Shown: in pieces, positions 19,161 through 28,787 of the stretch | How the letters are laid out: the number at the start of each line of letters is the position of its first letter | Numbering within the stretch: the stretch's first letter is position 1 | Assembly (NCBI GenBank): GCA_003133645.1 | Contig: PKYI01000087.1 | Coordinates: 1-64,000, forward strand | DNA: 64,000 nt | Direction of reading: 5' to 3' | Source: Acidobacteriota bacterium | GTDB lineage: Bacteria; Acidobacteriota; Thermoanaerobaculia; Thermoanaerobaculales; Thermoanaerobaculaceae | The notes under the pieces: generated by a model | Databases searched by the model: none | What the model saw: the letters and a program-made list of their open reading frames with translations, nothing else | Told to the model about the DNA's origin: nothing | Made by a program: the position numbers and the translations under genes

Positions 19161-20288
19161 TCAGCCGACGGAGATGCCGATCAGCCGGCCGATGCCGAAC
19201 GTGACGCCGCCGGCGGCCATCCCGATGAGGAGCTGGCGCGTCCCGGAGAAGAGGACGCCGCGGCCGGTCATCAGCGTGATGACCGCGCCGGTCGCGAAGA
19301 GCGCGAGGCCGCTGGCGGCGAGGCTGGTGACGACCGCCGTCGCGCCGGAAAGGAAAAGGAACGGGGCGACCGGGGCGATCGCGCCGCAGAAGAAGAGGAA
19401 GAACGACGTGATCGCGGCTTCCCACGCCGAACCGCCGAGCTCGGCGGGGTCGAGGCCGAGTTCCTCGCGGGTCAGGGTGTCGAGGACGTTGTCCTTGTCG
19501 GTCATCAACTTTGCGGCGAGGACGTCGGCCTCCTCGCGGCCGAGGCCCTTGGCCTGGTAGATCAGCGAGAGTTCCTCCTGCTCCTCCTCGGGCGCCTCGG
19601 CCAGCTCGTCGCGTTCGATTGCGATCTGTCGCTGGGCGAGTTCCCGGGCGCTCTGCACCGAGAGCCACTCGCCCATTGCCATCGCGCACGCGCCGGCCAG
19701 GGTGCCCGCCAGGCCGGCGACGAGGATCGCCTTGTTGGACGAGTGCGCGCCGGCCACGCCCATCACCAGGCTCAGCACCGAGACGAGGCCGTCGTTGGCG
19801 CCCAGCACGGCGGCGCGCAGGGCGTTGCCCCCGACGGCGCGGTGCCGGCCCTCGAGGCGCGCGAGCAGCCCCCCCTCCATCCCGGAGCCGCGGGCGTGCG
19901 AGATGGTGGAGAGCAGCCGCGCGTGCGAGCTCTCCACCGCCGGGAGGTTGGCGGCGAGCGCATCCGGCTGGCCGTCGTAATCGCTGCGTCCCGCTTGCTC
20001 CTTCATCGCCAGCATCGGGATCACCGACTGCGTCCCGAACCGCCGGGAGAGCCACACGATGGCGCGGGAGCGCACGCTCGGCCGGCGCGCCGGGACGCGC
20101 GCGCCCGCGTCCCGCAGCTTCCCCTCCCAGAACGCGACGTGCGCCTCCTCGGAGGCGGCGAGGCGGCGGTAGACCTCGCCGAGCTTCTCGTTCGCCTCGA
20201 TCTTCGCGATGGCGGCGTAGATCGCGGCGCTGTCGATCTCCTCTTGCCGGTTGGTCCGGAAGCGCGCGACGTCGGTTCGGGGGGCCAT
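19161..20288 (-). CDS. Ferritin-like/rubrerythrin domain fused to VIT1/CCC1 iron transporter (Er-VIT, MbfA-like)
   Basis: RQEEIDSAAIYAAIAKIEANEKLGEVYRRLAASEEAHVAFWEGKL plus VIT1 core NALRAAVLGANDGLVSVLSLVMGVAGA. Confidence 0.88.
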   Translation of the reverse strand: MAPRTDVARFRTNRQEEIDSAAIYAAIAKIEANEKLGEVYRRLAASEEAHVAFWEGKLRDAGARVPARRPSVRSRAIVWLSRRFGTQSVIPMLAMKEQAGRSDYDGQPDALAANLPAVESSHARLLSTISHARGSGMEGGLLARLEGRHRAVGGNALRAAVLGANDGLVSVLSLVMGVAGAHSSNKAILVAGLAGTLAGACAMAMGEWLSVQSARELAQRQIAIERDELAEAPEEEQEELSLIYQAKGLGREEADVLAAKLMTDKDNVLDTLTREELGLDPAELGGSAWEAAITSFFLFFCGAIAPVAPFLFLSGATAVVTSLAASGLALFATGAVITLMTGRGVLFSGTRQLLIGMAAGGVTFGIGRLIGISVG

Positions 20289-20419
20289 GACGGGGAATCC
20301 TCCGTGTGGATCGACTCTAGTCCGCCGGGGTGGTGCGCGCAAGGCACCGGCGGCGGTATCCTGGCGGCCCGCCGCAGCTCGGGCCGAAGCCGGGAGCGCG
20401 GCGGGACACGGGAGGGGTG

Positions 20420-21652
20420 ATGCCGTTTTCAGCGATCGAAGTCGAAAGGTGCCGCATGGACTTCCCCGCGCTGGTACGCGCCGAAAACGGCGTGCCGCTC
20501 GCCTTCCTTGACGGCCCTGCCGGCTCGCAGGTGCCGGAGCGCGTGATCGCCGCGGTCGCCCAGTACTACCGCACGTGCAACGCCAACACCCACGGCGCGT
20601 TCGTGACCTCGCGCGAGTCCGACGGGATGATCGCCGGCGCGCGCGCGGCGGTGGCGGCGTTCCTGGGCGCGCCGTCGTGGCGGGAGATCTCGTTCGGCGC
20701 CAACATGACGACGCTCAACTTCGCGCTCGCGCACGCCATCGGCCGGGAAATGGAAGCCGGGGACGAGGTCGTGATCACCGAACTGGACCACGAGGCCAAC
20801 CGCGGCCCATGGCTCGGCCTGCGGGAGCGCGGCGTGGTGGTGCGCGAGGTGGCGCTCCTCCCCGACGGCCGCCTCGACGCCGACGACATGCGCCGCAAGA
20901 TCACGGCGCGGACGCGCGTGGTCGCCATCGGCTACTCCTCCAACGCCCTCGGCACGGTCAACGACGTGCCCCTGGCGCGGGAGCTTGCGCGCGCGGTCGG
21001 CGCCCGGTTGGTCGTGGACGCGGTGCACTACGCGCCGCACTTCCCCCTCGACGTGGCGGCGCTCGACCCTGACTTCCTGCTGTGCTCCGCCTACAAGTTC
21101 TACGGGCCGCACGTCGGGATCCTCTACGCGCGGCCGGGCGCCCTCGATCGCTTGCGGACCGACAAGCTGCGCACGCAGGAAGACGCGGTGCCGTACCGGA
21201 TCGAGACCGGGACCCTGAACCACGCGGCGATCGCGGGGGTCAAGGCGGCGGTCGAGTACATCGCCTCGTGGGGCGAGGGCGCCACGCTGCGGGAGCGGCT
21301 CGTCTCCGCGATGACCGCGATCGGCGCGCGCGAGCACGAGCTGGCGGCGTTCTACTGGGACAGCGTGAGGAAACTGCCCGGGGTCACGGCGTGGGGGCAG
21401 GACTTCTCGTCGCCGCGCCGCGCGCCGACCATCTCGGTCACGATCGCGGGGGTGCGACCGGACGCGGCCGCCGCGGCGCTGGGCGAGAAGGGCCTGCTCG
21501 TGTGGGACGGCGACTTCTACGCGGCGCGGGCGATCGAGGTGCTCGGCCTGGCGGAGCGAGGCGGCGTGCTCCGCACCGGGATCTCGATGTACAACACCAG
21601 CGCGGAGGTCGAGCGCTTGCTCGCCGCCGTGGCGGAGCTGGCGGCACGCTGA
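20420..21652 (+). CDS. Cysteine desulfurase-like aminotransferase class V protein
   Basis: PLAFLDGPAGSQVPERVI...NANTHGAF...VDAVHYAPHFPLDVAALDPDFLLCSAYKFYGPHVGILY. Confidence 0.88.
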   Translation: MPFSAIEVERCRMDFPALVRAENGVPLAFLDGPAGSQVPERVIAAVAQYYRTCNANTHGAFVTSRESDGMIAGARAAVAAFLGAPSWREISFGANMTTLNFALAHAIGREMEAGDEVVITELDHEANRGPWLGLRERGVVVREVALLPDGRLDADDMRRKITARTRVVAIGYSSNALGTVNDVPLARELARAVGARLVVDAVHYAPHFPLDVAALDPDFLLCSAYKFYGPHVGILYARPGALDRLRTDKLRTQEDAVPYRIETGTLNHAAIAGVKAAVEYIASWGEGATLRERLVSAMTAIGAREHELAAFYWDSVRKLPGVTAWGQDFSSPRRAPTISVTIAGVRPDAAAAALGEKGLLVWDGDFYAARAIEVLGLAERGGVLRTGISMYNTSAEVERLLAAVAELAAR

Positions 21653-22695
21653 TGCCCCAGAGTGGTTCGATGCGGCTGCTGCTCGCCGGCTTCGGCAACG
21701 TCGGGCGGACCCTCGCCGGGATCCTCGCCGAGCGCGATGCGTACCCCGGGCTCGCGGACCTCGACGCCGCGGTGGTCGGGATCACAACGGGCTCGCACGG
21801 CGCCCTCGCCGACAGCCGCGGGATCGACCTCGCCTCCGCCCTCGTTTGGTTCCGCGAGCACCGGCGGTTCACCCCCGGGCGCCCCGACTTCGCGACGCTC
21901 GACACGGCGGGAGCGGTCGCCGGGCTCGACTACGACGTCCTCGTCGAGCTTTCGCCGCTGTCGGTGGCGGGGCGGGGCGAGCCGGCGATCACGCACGTCC
22001 GCGGGGCGCTCGAGCGCGGGCGGCACGTGGTCTCGGCGAACAAGGGGCCGCTGGCGTGGGCGTACCGGGAGCTGACGGCGCTGGCGGAGGAGCGCGGTTG
22101 CGCGCTGCTGTACGAGGCGACCGTGATGGATGGAGCGCCGGTGTTCTCGCTCGCTCGCCACGGCCTGCGCGGCAACACGATCGAGCGCATCGAGGGGGTG
22201 CTCAACTCGACGACCAACGTGATGCTCGGCGAGATGGAGCGCGGCGCGAGCCCGGCCGAGGCGGTGGCGGCCGCGCAGCGGGCGGGGGTAGCCGAGGCGG
22301 ACCCCGCCGCCGACATCGAGGGGTGGGACGCGGCGGCGAAGGTCGCGGTGCTCGCGAACGCGCTCATGGGGGCGGAGCTGACGCCGGATCAGGTCGAGCG
22401 CGAGAGCGTGGCCGCCGTCACCGTCACCCGCCTTGCCGCGGCCGGGTCGCGGGGGTGCCGGATTAAGATGGTGTGCGAGGCGTTCCGCGACGGCGGGACG
22501 GTGCGCGGCCGCGTTCGCGCCCGCGAGGTGAGGCGCGACGACCCGCTCGCTCTGGTCGAAGGGACGGGGTCGCTCATTCGCTTCGTCACCGACATCCTGG
22601 GCACGTTTACCGTCGCCGAGGAGCGGCCGGACCTGGCGACCACGGCGTACGGCGTCATCGCGGACCTGTTCGCGGTGCGTCTCAGTCGAGCTTGA
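21652..22695 (+). CDS. Homoserine dehydrogenase (no ACT domain)
   Basis: MRLLLAGFGNVGRTLAGILAER...VVSANKGPLAWAY...GVLNSTTNVMLGEME; TGATG overlap. Confidence 0.88.
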   Translation: MPQSGSMRLLLAGFGNVGRTLAGILAERDAYPGLADLDAAVVGITTGSHGALADSRGIDLASALVWFREHRRFTPGRPDFATLDTAGAVAGLDYDVLVELSPLSVAGRGEPAITHVRGALERGRHVVSANKGPLAWAYRELTALAEERGCALLYEATVMDGAPVFSLARHGLRGNTIERIEGVLNSTTNVMLGEMERGASPAEAVAAAQRAGVAEADPAADIEGWDAAAKVAVLANALMGAELTPDQVERESVAAVTVTRLAAAGSRGCRIKMVCEAFRDGGTVRGRVRAREVRRDDPLALVEGTGSLIRFVTDILGTFTVAEERPDLATTAYGVIADLFAVRLSRA

Positions 22696-22888
22696 AGCCG
22701 AGGTCGAGGGTGACCTGCCACTCCACCGGCTTGGCGTCGCGGACGGAGCCGCGGATCTCCTTGACCTCGAACCACGAGAGACCGCGCACCGACTGCGACG
22801 CCTTGGCCACCGCCAGCGCGACCGCGTTCTCGACGCTCTCGTCCGAACAGCCGACCACCTCGATCTTCTTGTAGACCTTGTCGCTCAT
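22682..22888 (-). CDS. Dodecin-family flavin-binding protein
   Basis: MSDKVYKKIEVVGCSDESVENAVALAVAKASQSVRGLSWFEVKEIRGSV. Confidence 0.92.
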   Translation of the reverse strand: MSDKVYKKIEVVGCSDESVENAVALAVAKASQSVRGLSWFEVKEIRGSVRDAKPVEWQVTLDLGFKLD

Positions 22889-23037
22889 CGTCGCCTCTCG
22901 TTCCGACCATCCGACTGTCATTGTCATGAGTCCGAGCCCAAGTTGCAACTGGCCGGCGCCGCGCGCTATCATCAATCCAACATACGAACCGGATTTCGAC
23001 GTTGACGATACCGGACAATGACGGGGAGGGAAGGGAC

Positions 23038-23835
23038 ATGGCAAGCAACACACCGCAGCCTCCGGCGCCGGTGGCACCGCCGCCGGCTCAACCCGCGGCG
23101 CCGGCGCCGCCAAAGAAGGGCATCAGCCCGCTGGTCTGGATCCTGGGCGGGTGCGGAGGGGTTCTGGTCCTGGCCGTGATCGCGTTCGCCGTGGTGGCGT
23201 ACTGGGGCGTGCACAAGTTCAAGGGATACGCCGACTCCGCCAAGAAGAACCCGGCCGTGTTCGCCGCCAAGCTCGCGGTGGCGGCCAACCCGGATCTCGA
23301 GGTCGTCTCGAGCGACGACGAGGACGGCACCGTGACGATCCGCAACAAGAAGACCGGCGAGGAGATCACGATGAACGCGGCGGACATCAAGAACGGCCGC
23401 CTGAAGTTCAGGAACGAGAAGGGGGAGGAGGTCACCTTCGAGGGCAGCGGGCAGAAGGGGAAGGAGGGCCTCCGCATCAAGTCGAGCAAGGGCACGATGG
23501 CGTTCGGCAACGTCGAAGCAGTGAAGATGCCCGCATGGGTGCCGGTCTACGCCGGGGCCAAGGTGATGGCCTCGACCAAGGAGAAGACCGAGGATGGCTT
23601 CAGTGGAACGGCCTCGTTTCAGACCAGCGACGCGGCCGCAACGGTCCTGGAGCACTACGAGAGCGAGTTGAAGACCTCCGGCTTCGAGGTCGAGAGGACC
23701 GACGCGGGTGGCATGGGCAGCCTGCACGCCAAGGCCGGGGACGGCACGCGAACGGTAGCCGTGACGGCGGTCGCCATCGGCAACCTGACGCAGGTGACGG
23801 TGGAGTACGGCGCCACGGGGGGCGCCAAGGAGTAG
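23038..23835 (+). CDS. Hypothetical single-TM protein with Pro-rich N-terminus
   Basis: MASNTPQPPAPVAPPPAQP...LVWILGGCGGVLVLAVIAFAVVAYW; strong SD. Confidence 0.7.
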   Translation: MASNTPQPPAPVAPPPAQPAAPAPPKKGISPLVWILGGCGGVLVLAVIAFAVVAYWGVHKFKGYADSAKKNPAVFAAKLAVAANPDLEVVSSDDEDGTVTIRNKKTGEEITMNAADIKNGRLKFRNEKGEEVTFEGSGQKGKEGLRIKSSKGTMAFGNVEAVKMPAWVPVYAGAKVMASTKEKTEDGFSGTASFQTSDAAATVLEHYESELKTSGFEVERTDAGGMGSLHAKAGDGTRTVAVTAVAIGNLTQVTVEYGATGGAKE

Positions 23836-23948
23836 CTCCTCCGGCCACCCGCGGGACCGGCAAGCAAGAGGCCACGCAGTGGAACAAGAGGCAAAGCGAC
23901 CGGCCGCAGGCGGCGGGGCAGGAGAAGACAGCTCCTCGGAGTTCCAGC

Positions 23949-24692
23949 TCAGTGCGCGACGGTGGCGAGGAGGGCGATGGCGGCCATGCCGCAGGCGGTC
24001 GCGAAGACGTCGCGCTTGCGGCAGACCGGCGTGGTCACGGCAGGGATGAGGTCGCTGGCGCCCAGGTAGAGGAAGAAACCGGCCATCGCCAGGAGCAGGC
24101 CTCCGAGCTGGTGCTCGTCGAGCTTGACGGCGAGGCCGGCGCCGAACCCCGCCGCCAGGAACGCGACGTTGCCCAGCAGCAAGCGCACCGCCGCGCGGCG
24201 GCGGTGGTGGTGGGCGAGGACGAGGGACACGGTCGTGAGCCCGTCGGCGAACTTGTGCGCGGAGAGCGCCAGGCCGACCGCGAGCGCCGTGGCGGGAGAC
24301 TCGCGCAGGGACGCCGCCAGCGCTAGCCCGTCCACGGCCGAGTGGACGAGGAGGCCGAGGGCGCCGTGCATCGCCAGCGGCGGGTGCTCGTGCTCCACGG
24401 CGGGGCACTCGGCGTCCATCGCGTGGGCGTGGGGGTGAAGCACGTGCAGCTTGTCGAGCAGGAGCGTGGCGAGGAACGCCGCGAGTACGACCAGCAGCGA
24501 GGGTCGGGCGCCGCCCGCCATCGTTTCGACTCCCTCGGGAACCAGTTCGAGCAGCGCGAGCGCGACGAGGGTCCCGGCCGAGAACGAAAGGAAGATCCGC
24601 GCGTGGCGTTCGAGGCGGAGCGGCACGGCTCCGCCCGCCAGCGTGGCGCCGACGACCACCGCCAACACCGCGCTCGCGAGGACGATCGACAT
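23949..24692 (-). CDS. ZIP-family metal transporter
   Basis: HGALGLLVHSAVDGLALAASL...LSAHKFADGLTTVSLVLAHHHRRR. Confidence 0.86.
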   Translation of the reverse strand: MSIVLASAVLAVVVGATLAGGAVPLRLERHARIFLSFSAGTLVALALLELVPEGVETMAGGARPSLLVVLAAFLATLLLDKLHVLHPHAHAMDAECPAVEHEHPPLAMHGALGLLVHSAVDGLALAASLRESPATALAVGLALSAHKFADGLTTVSLVLAHHHRRRAAVRLLLGNVAFLAAGFGAGLAVKLDEHQLGGLLLAMAGFFLYLGASDLIPAVTTPVCRKRDVFATACGMAAIALLATVAH

Positions 24693-24735
24693 GCGGCGAT
24701 TCTAGCCGGGCCGCGGAGGCGGTTACAATCGGCGG

Positions 24736-25134
24736 GTGTCCGACCATGTCCGTCTCGACGTGTGGCTCGACGTCGCGTGCATCGCGCGGACCAGGTCGCA
24801 GGCCAAGGAGCTGTGCGACGGGGGCAAGGTGGAGGTGGCCGGGGCGCGCGCCAAGGCGCACCGGTTCGTCCAGGCGGGGGACCGGATCAACGTCACGCTC
24901 GCACCCGGCCTGACGCGCGAACTCGTCGTGCGCGAAGTGCGCGACACGCACGTCGCCAAGGCCCGGGCGCGCGAGCTCTACGAGGACGTGACCCCGCCGC
25001 CCACCCCTGAGGAGATCGAGCTCCGCAGCATCGAGCGCTTCGCGCCGCCGCCGGCGCCCGAGCGGGGGAGCGGCCGCCCGGAGAAGCGGGCGCGGCGGCA
25101 GATGGACCGCTTCCGCGGCCGCCGGGAACCCTAG
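24736..25134 (+). CDS. S4-domain RNA-binding protein (Hsp15-like)
   Basis: VRLDVWLDVACIARTRSQAKELCDGGKVEVAGARAKAHRFVQAGDRINV; GTG start. Confidence 0.85.
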   Translation: MSDHVRLDVWLDVACIARTRSQAKELCDGGKVEVAGARAKAHRFVQAGDRINVTLAPGLTRELVVREVRDTHVAKARARELYEDVTPPPTPEEIELRSIERFAPPPAPERGSGRPEKRARRQMDRFRGRREP

Positions 25135-26084
25135 CCCCTCGGCTGCCGGTCCTGCCCGGCGCGCGCGGCGAACCAGGCGGCGGTGCGCGCGAGGCCGTCC
25201 TCGAGGGAAACCTGGGGCCGGACGCCGAGCTCGCCGGCGATCAGGTCGGAGGTGATCACCGACCTGCGTTGCTCGCCCGCCTTGGCCGGCCCGTGGACGG
25301 CGGGCCGGGCGACGCCAACGGCCGCGGCGAGGCGATCGTAAAGTTCGACGACCGTGCTCTCGCGCCCGGTACCCACGTTGAAGACCGCGAAGCCAGCGCG
25401 CCCGAGGACGGCCATGTCGGCGGCGACGATGTCGGCGACGAAGACGTAGTCGCGGGTCTGGAGTCCGTCGCCGTTGATCGTTGCCGCTTGCCCCGACAGC
25501 AGACGGTCGAGGAAGATCGCGACCACGCCCGCCTCGCCGTGCGGGTTCTGGCGCGGGCCGTAGACGTTGGCGTAGCGCAGCGCCACCGCGTCGAGCCCGT
25601 ACTCCGCGTGGTAGAAGTAGAGGTAGCGCTCCACCGCGAGCTTGGCCACGCCGTACGGCGAGAGCGGCCTCGCTGGGTGGGTCTCGTCGGCCGGGAAGCG
25701 TTCCTGCTCGCCGTACATCGCGCCGCCGGTGGAGGCGAAGACGACCTGGCGGAGAGCCGCCTTCCGCCCGGCATCGAGGAGGTTCAACGTGCCGAGGATG
25801 TTGATGCTGGCGTCGTTGACGGGGTCGGCCACCGAGCGGCGGACGTCCATCTGGGCGGCGTGGTGGACCAGCACCTCGACCCCCGCGTCGGCGATCAGCG
25901 CCGCGGCCTCGGGGGAGCGGATGTCGAGCTGGTGGAACTCGGCCGCGGCGGGGAGGTTCTCCTTGCGCCCGGAGGAGAGGTCGTCGACAATCACGACGCG
26001 GTGGCCCCGCGCCAGCAGCGCGTCGGCCACGTGGGAGCCGATGAAACCTGCGCCTCCGGTGACGCAAACCGTGCGAGCGATCAT
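25131..26084 (-). CDS. NAD-dependent epimerase/dehydratase (UDP-glucose 4-epimerase-like)
   Basis: MIARTVCVTGGAGFIGSHVADALLARGH...YGVAKLAVERYLYFYHAEYGL. Confidence 0.92.
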   Translation of the reverse strand: MIARTVCVTGGAGFIGSHVADALLARGHRVVIVDDLSSGRKENLPAAAEFHQLDIRSPEAAALIADAGVEVLVHHAAQMDVRRSVADPVNDASINILGTLNLLDAGRKAALRQVVFASTGGAMYGEQERFPADETHPARPLSPYGVAKLAVERYLYFYHAEYGLDAVALRYANVYGPRQNPHGEAGVVAIFLDRLLSGQAATINGDGLQTRDYVFVADIVAADMAVLGRAGFAVFNVGTGRESTVVELYDRLAAAVGVARPAVHGPAKAGEQRRSVITSDLIAGELGVRPQVSLEDGLARTAAWFAARAGQDRQPRG

Positions 26085-26751
26085 GGCAACGCCTCTCTCC
26101 GGCCCGGAGCTGGCGGAACTCGAGCCGCTGGGGAGGCGATTCTACCAGCGCCCGACCCGCGTGGTCGCCCGCGACCTCCTGGGGAAGCTGCTCGTCCGGC
26201 GCCTGCCGGAAGGGACCGCGGCGGTCAGGATCACGGAGGTCGAAGCCTACCTCGGCGTTCGCGACCCTGCCGCCCACACCTACGGGGGAAGGCGGACGCC
26301 GCGCAACGAGACGATGTGGGGGGAGGGCGGGCGGCTTTACGTGTACTTCACGTACGGCATGCACCACTGCGCCAACGTGGTGACGCGCGCGGCGGGCGTG
26401 CCGGAAGCGGTGTTGCTGCGCGGCGCGGTGCCGGTCGCGGGGGAGGAAGTGATCGCGGCGCGCCGCGCCGGTCGCCTCGACGGGCCGGCGAAGCTCTGCC
26501 ATGGGCTTGGCATCGACCGGACGCTCGATGGTACCGACCTCACGGGCGGCGGCGGGGTTTGGCTGGCCGCGGACGCGTTCGTGTGCCGGCAGGTCTGGGT
26601 GCGCCGTCTGCCGCGCGTGGGCGTGGCTTACGCGGGCGAGGCCGCGGGCTGGCCGTTGCGCCTGCTCGTCGACCTCGGGGCGTCGGCGGCGGCGCGGGGA
26701 CGTGCGGGGCCGCGTGGTGCCGGCGCCGGAGCTGCGCCAAAAGCGCGCTGA
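26083..26751 (+). CDS. DNA-3-methyladenine glycosylase (AAG/MPG family)
   Basis: RPTRVVARDLLGKLLVRRLPEG...ITEVEAYLGVRDPAAHTYGGRRTPRNETMWGEGGRLYVYFTYGMHHCANVV. Confidence 0.92.
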   Translation: MATPLSGPELAELEPLGRRFYQRPTRVVARDLLGKLLVRRLPEGTAAVRITEVEAYLGVRDPAAHTYGGRRTPRNETMWGEGGRLYVYFTYGMHHCANVVTRAAGVPEAVLLRGAVPVAGEEVIAARRAGRLDGPAKLCHGLGIDRTLDGTDLTGGGGVWLAADAFVCRQVWVRRLPRVGVAYAGEAAGWPLRLLVDLGASAAARGRAGPRGAGAGAAPKAR

Positions 26752-27637
26752 AGTCGGCGGGCGGTGCCAGCCGGAAGTGGAGCCTCTCGCCCGTGATCGG
26801 ATGGACGAACCCGAGGACGGCCGCGTGGAGTGCCAGCCGCCCGATCGAGAACGGGTCGGTCTCGGGATCCCCGTAGACGGGGTCCCCGAGCACCGGGTGG
26901 CCGAGGTAGGCGAGGTGGACGCGGACCTGGTGCGTGCGGCCGGTGCCGAGCTCAGCCTCGACGAGCGTCGCCGGCCCCAGGCGCTCGAGCGGCCGCAGCA
27001 CCGTGCGGGCGGCGCGGCCGCCGGTCCCAGGGGCGACCGCCGCGCGCCGCGCGCCCGGCCGCGGCCGGCCGATGCTGCGCTCCACCAGCTCCTCCCGCAA
27101 GAAATCCCCGCGCGCCAGAGCGAGGTAGAGACGCTCCACGGTGTGGAACCGAAACTGGCGGTGCAGGTGTTCGGCCGCGGTGTGCGTAATCGCCAGCACC
27201 ATCACCCCCGATGTGGCGCGGTCGAGGCGGTGGACGACGAGAACGCGCCGGTGGCGCCCGGTCCGCCGCTGCAGCTCGGCCGCGGCGCGGGCGAGCACCG
27301 TGTCCTGCTCGCCCTCGATCGTGGGGTGGACGAGCAGCCCGGCGGGCTTGTTGACGACGACGACCTCGTCGTCGGCGAACAGCACCTCAATCGGCGGCGT
27401 CTTGGGCGCGCGCTCGCGCCGGGGCAACGAGGGGGCGTGGGCGACCTCGTCGGCCGGCCCGACGAGCGCGCCGGGGTCGGTCACGACGGCCCCGTTGACC
27501 AGGACGTGGCCGACCAGCACCTCCCGCTTGGCCCGCGAGTAGGAGGTGCCGAGCAGGGCCTCGACGGCCCTGGCGAGACGTCGCGCCGCGCTCTCCACGC
27601 CGGCCAGCGTAGCACCTCGTCCCGGGGCGGTGGACAC
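26540..27637 (-). CDS. RluA-family pseudouridine synthase with basic C-terminal tail
   Basis: VVVNKPAGLLVHPT...VVHRLDRATSGVMVLA...GRTHQVRVHLAYLGHPVLGDPVYG. Confidence 0.9.
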   Translation of the reverse strand: MSTAPGRGATLAGVESAARRLARAVEALLGTSYSRAKREVLVGHVLVNGAVVTDPGALVGPADEVAHAPSLPRRERAPKTPPIEVLFADDEVVVVNKPAGLLVHPTIEGEQDTVLARAAAELQRRTGRHRRVLVVHRLDRATSGVMVLAITHTAAEHLHRQFRFHTVERLYLALARGDFLREELVERSIGRPRPGARRAAVAPGTGGRAARTVLRPLERLGPATLVEAELGTGRTHQVRVHLAYLGHPVLGDPVYGDPETDPFSIGRLALHAAVLGFVHPITGERLHFRLAPPADFSALLAQLRRRHHAAPHVPAPPPTPRGRRAGATASPRPRPRKPRPRAADGAPRPAGTRTRPRPAKPRRRP

Positions 27638-27665
27638 TCGCGCGGCTTCCGGGTAGGGTGGCCGG

Positions 27666-28787
27666 GTGATCGGAGGCGGCCTTCAATCCGACGCGGTGGG
27701 CGGGCTGCTGGGCCGCGCGGTCGATGCCGGCCTCGCCTTGCGGTGGGTGGGTCTCGCCGCGCGCGAGGGCGGGGCGGGGATGTGCTGGTCCGCGGCGGGG
27801 GTCCGGCTGGACGGCGAGGAGGAAGCCGACCTCCGCTTCGACCTGGCCTCGCTCACCAAGCCGCTCGCGACCGCGACGCTGCTGCTCCTGGCGCGCCGGG
27901 ATGGTCTCGACCTCGAACAACCCGTCGCCGAACTCGTGCCGGAACTCGCGGGCTCGGCGTGGAACGGGGTCACGTTCGAGCAGTGCGCGACCCACACCGC
28001 GGGGTTCCCGGCGTGGGCGCCGTTGTACGCCTCCGGCTGCGGCCGCGGCGCCTACCTGGATGCGTTGCGGCGGGTGGAGCCCGTGGCGGCGGCCGGCAGC
28101 AGGGTCGAGTACTCATGCCTCGGCTTCCTCGCCCTCGGCATCGCCCTCGAGCGGGCCGGCGGGGCCGACCTCGGCGTGCTGTTCGCCGATCTCGTGGCGG
28201 AGCCGCTCGGGTTGGCCCAGGAGCTGGGCTTCGCGCCGCCGGCGGACGTGAGCGTGGCGCCCGGGGAGCGGCGCTGGTTCGTCGAGGAGCGCTTGCTGAC
28301 GGCGCGCGGGATTCCCGGCGCGCCACCGCCGGCGCCCGCCGGCGTGTGGCCTTGCGACGACGGCAACGCCCGCGGTCTCGGCGGCGTGGCCGGGAACGCG
28401 GGGTTGTTCGGAACGGCCGCGGCCGTGGCGCGGCTGGCGGCGGAGTACCTTCCTGGCGGCGGTGAGCTCGTGAACGCCGCGGAGGCGGAGCTGGCGACCC
28501 GCTGCCGCACGGACGGCCTCGAGCAGGCGCGCGGGATCGGCTGGCAGCTCGCCTCAAGCCCGGGTTGCTCGGCGGGACCGGCGCTGCCGGCGAGCGCGTT
28601 CGGACACACCGGTTTCACGGGGGTTTCGGTGTGGTCCGACCCCCAGAGCCGGGCCGTGTTCGTGCTGCTCGGCAACCGTCTCCACCCCGGCGGGCGCACG
28701 CCCGACCTCCACCCGCTGCGGAGGCGGTTTCACGCTCTCGCCCGCGAGGCGATCGGAGCCGGGTCCCGTTGGGACGAGGGCGATTGA
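27666..28787 (+). CDS. Beta-lactamase-family serine hydrolase
   Basis: FDLASLTKPLATATLLLLLARRDGL-type SxxK motif, HTAGFPAW, GHTGFTG. Confidence 0.86.
   Translation: MIGGGLQSDAVGGLLGRAVDAGLALRWVGLAAREGGAGMCWSAAGVRLDGEEEADLRFDLASLTKPLATATLLLLARRDGLDLEQPVAELVPELAGSAWNGVTFEQCATHTAGFPAWAPLYASGCGRGAYLDALRRVEPVAAAGSRVEYSCLGFLALGIALERAGGADLGVLFADLVAEPLGLAQELGFAPPADVSVAPGERRWFVEERLLTARGIPGAPPPAPAGVWPCDDGNARGLGGVAGNAGLFGTAAAVARLAAEYLPGGGELVNAAEAELATRCRTDGLEQARGIGWQLASSPGCSAGPALPASAFGHTGFTGVSVWSDPQSRAVFVLLGNRLHPGGRTPDLHPLRRRFHALAREAIGAGSRWDEGD

Noticed and set aside
19161-20288. Ferritin-VIT fusion as a novel architecture
   Set aside because: Er-VIT/MbfA-type fusions are already described.
23836-23948. 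Spacer after the 23038 gene as an RNA or heptad locus
   Set aside because: No clear period-7 pattern, no stable conserved structure recognised by eye.
22972-26502. 1176-aa minus-strand ORF
   Set aside because: Spans several well-identified genes on other frames or strands; Arg/Pro/Ala-rich frame-shadow composition.
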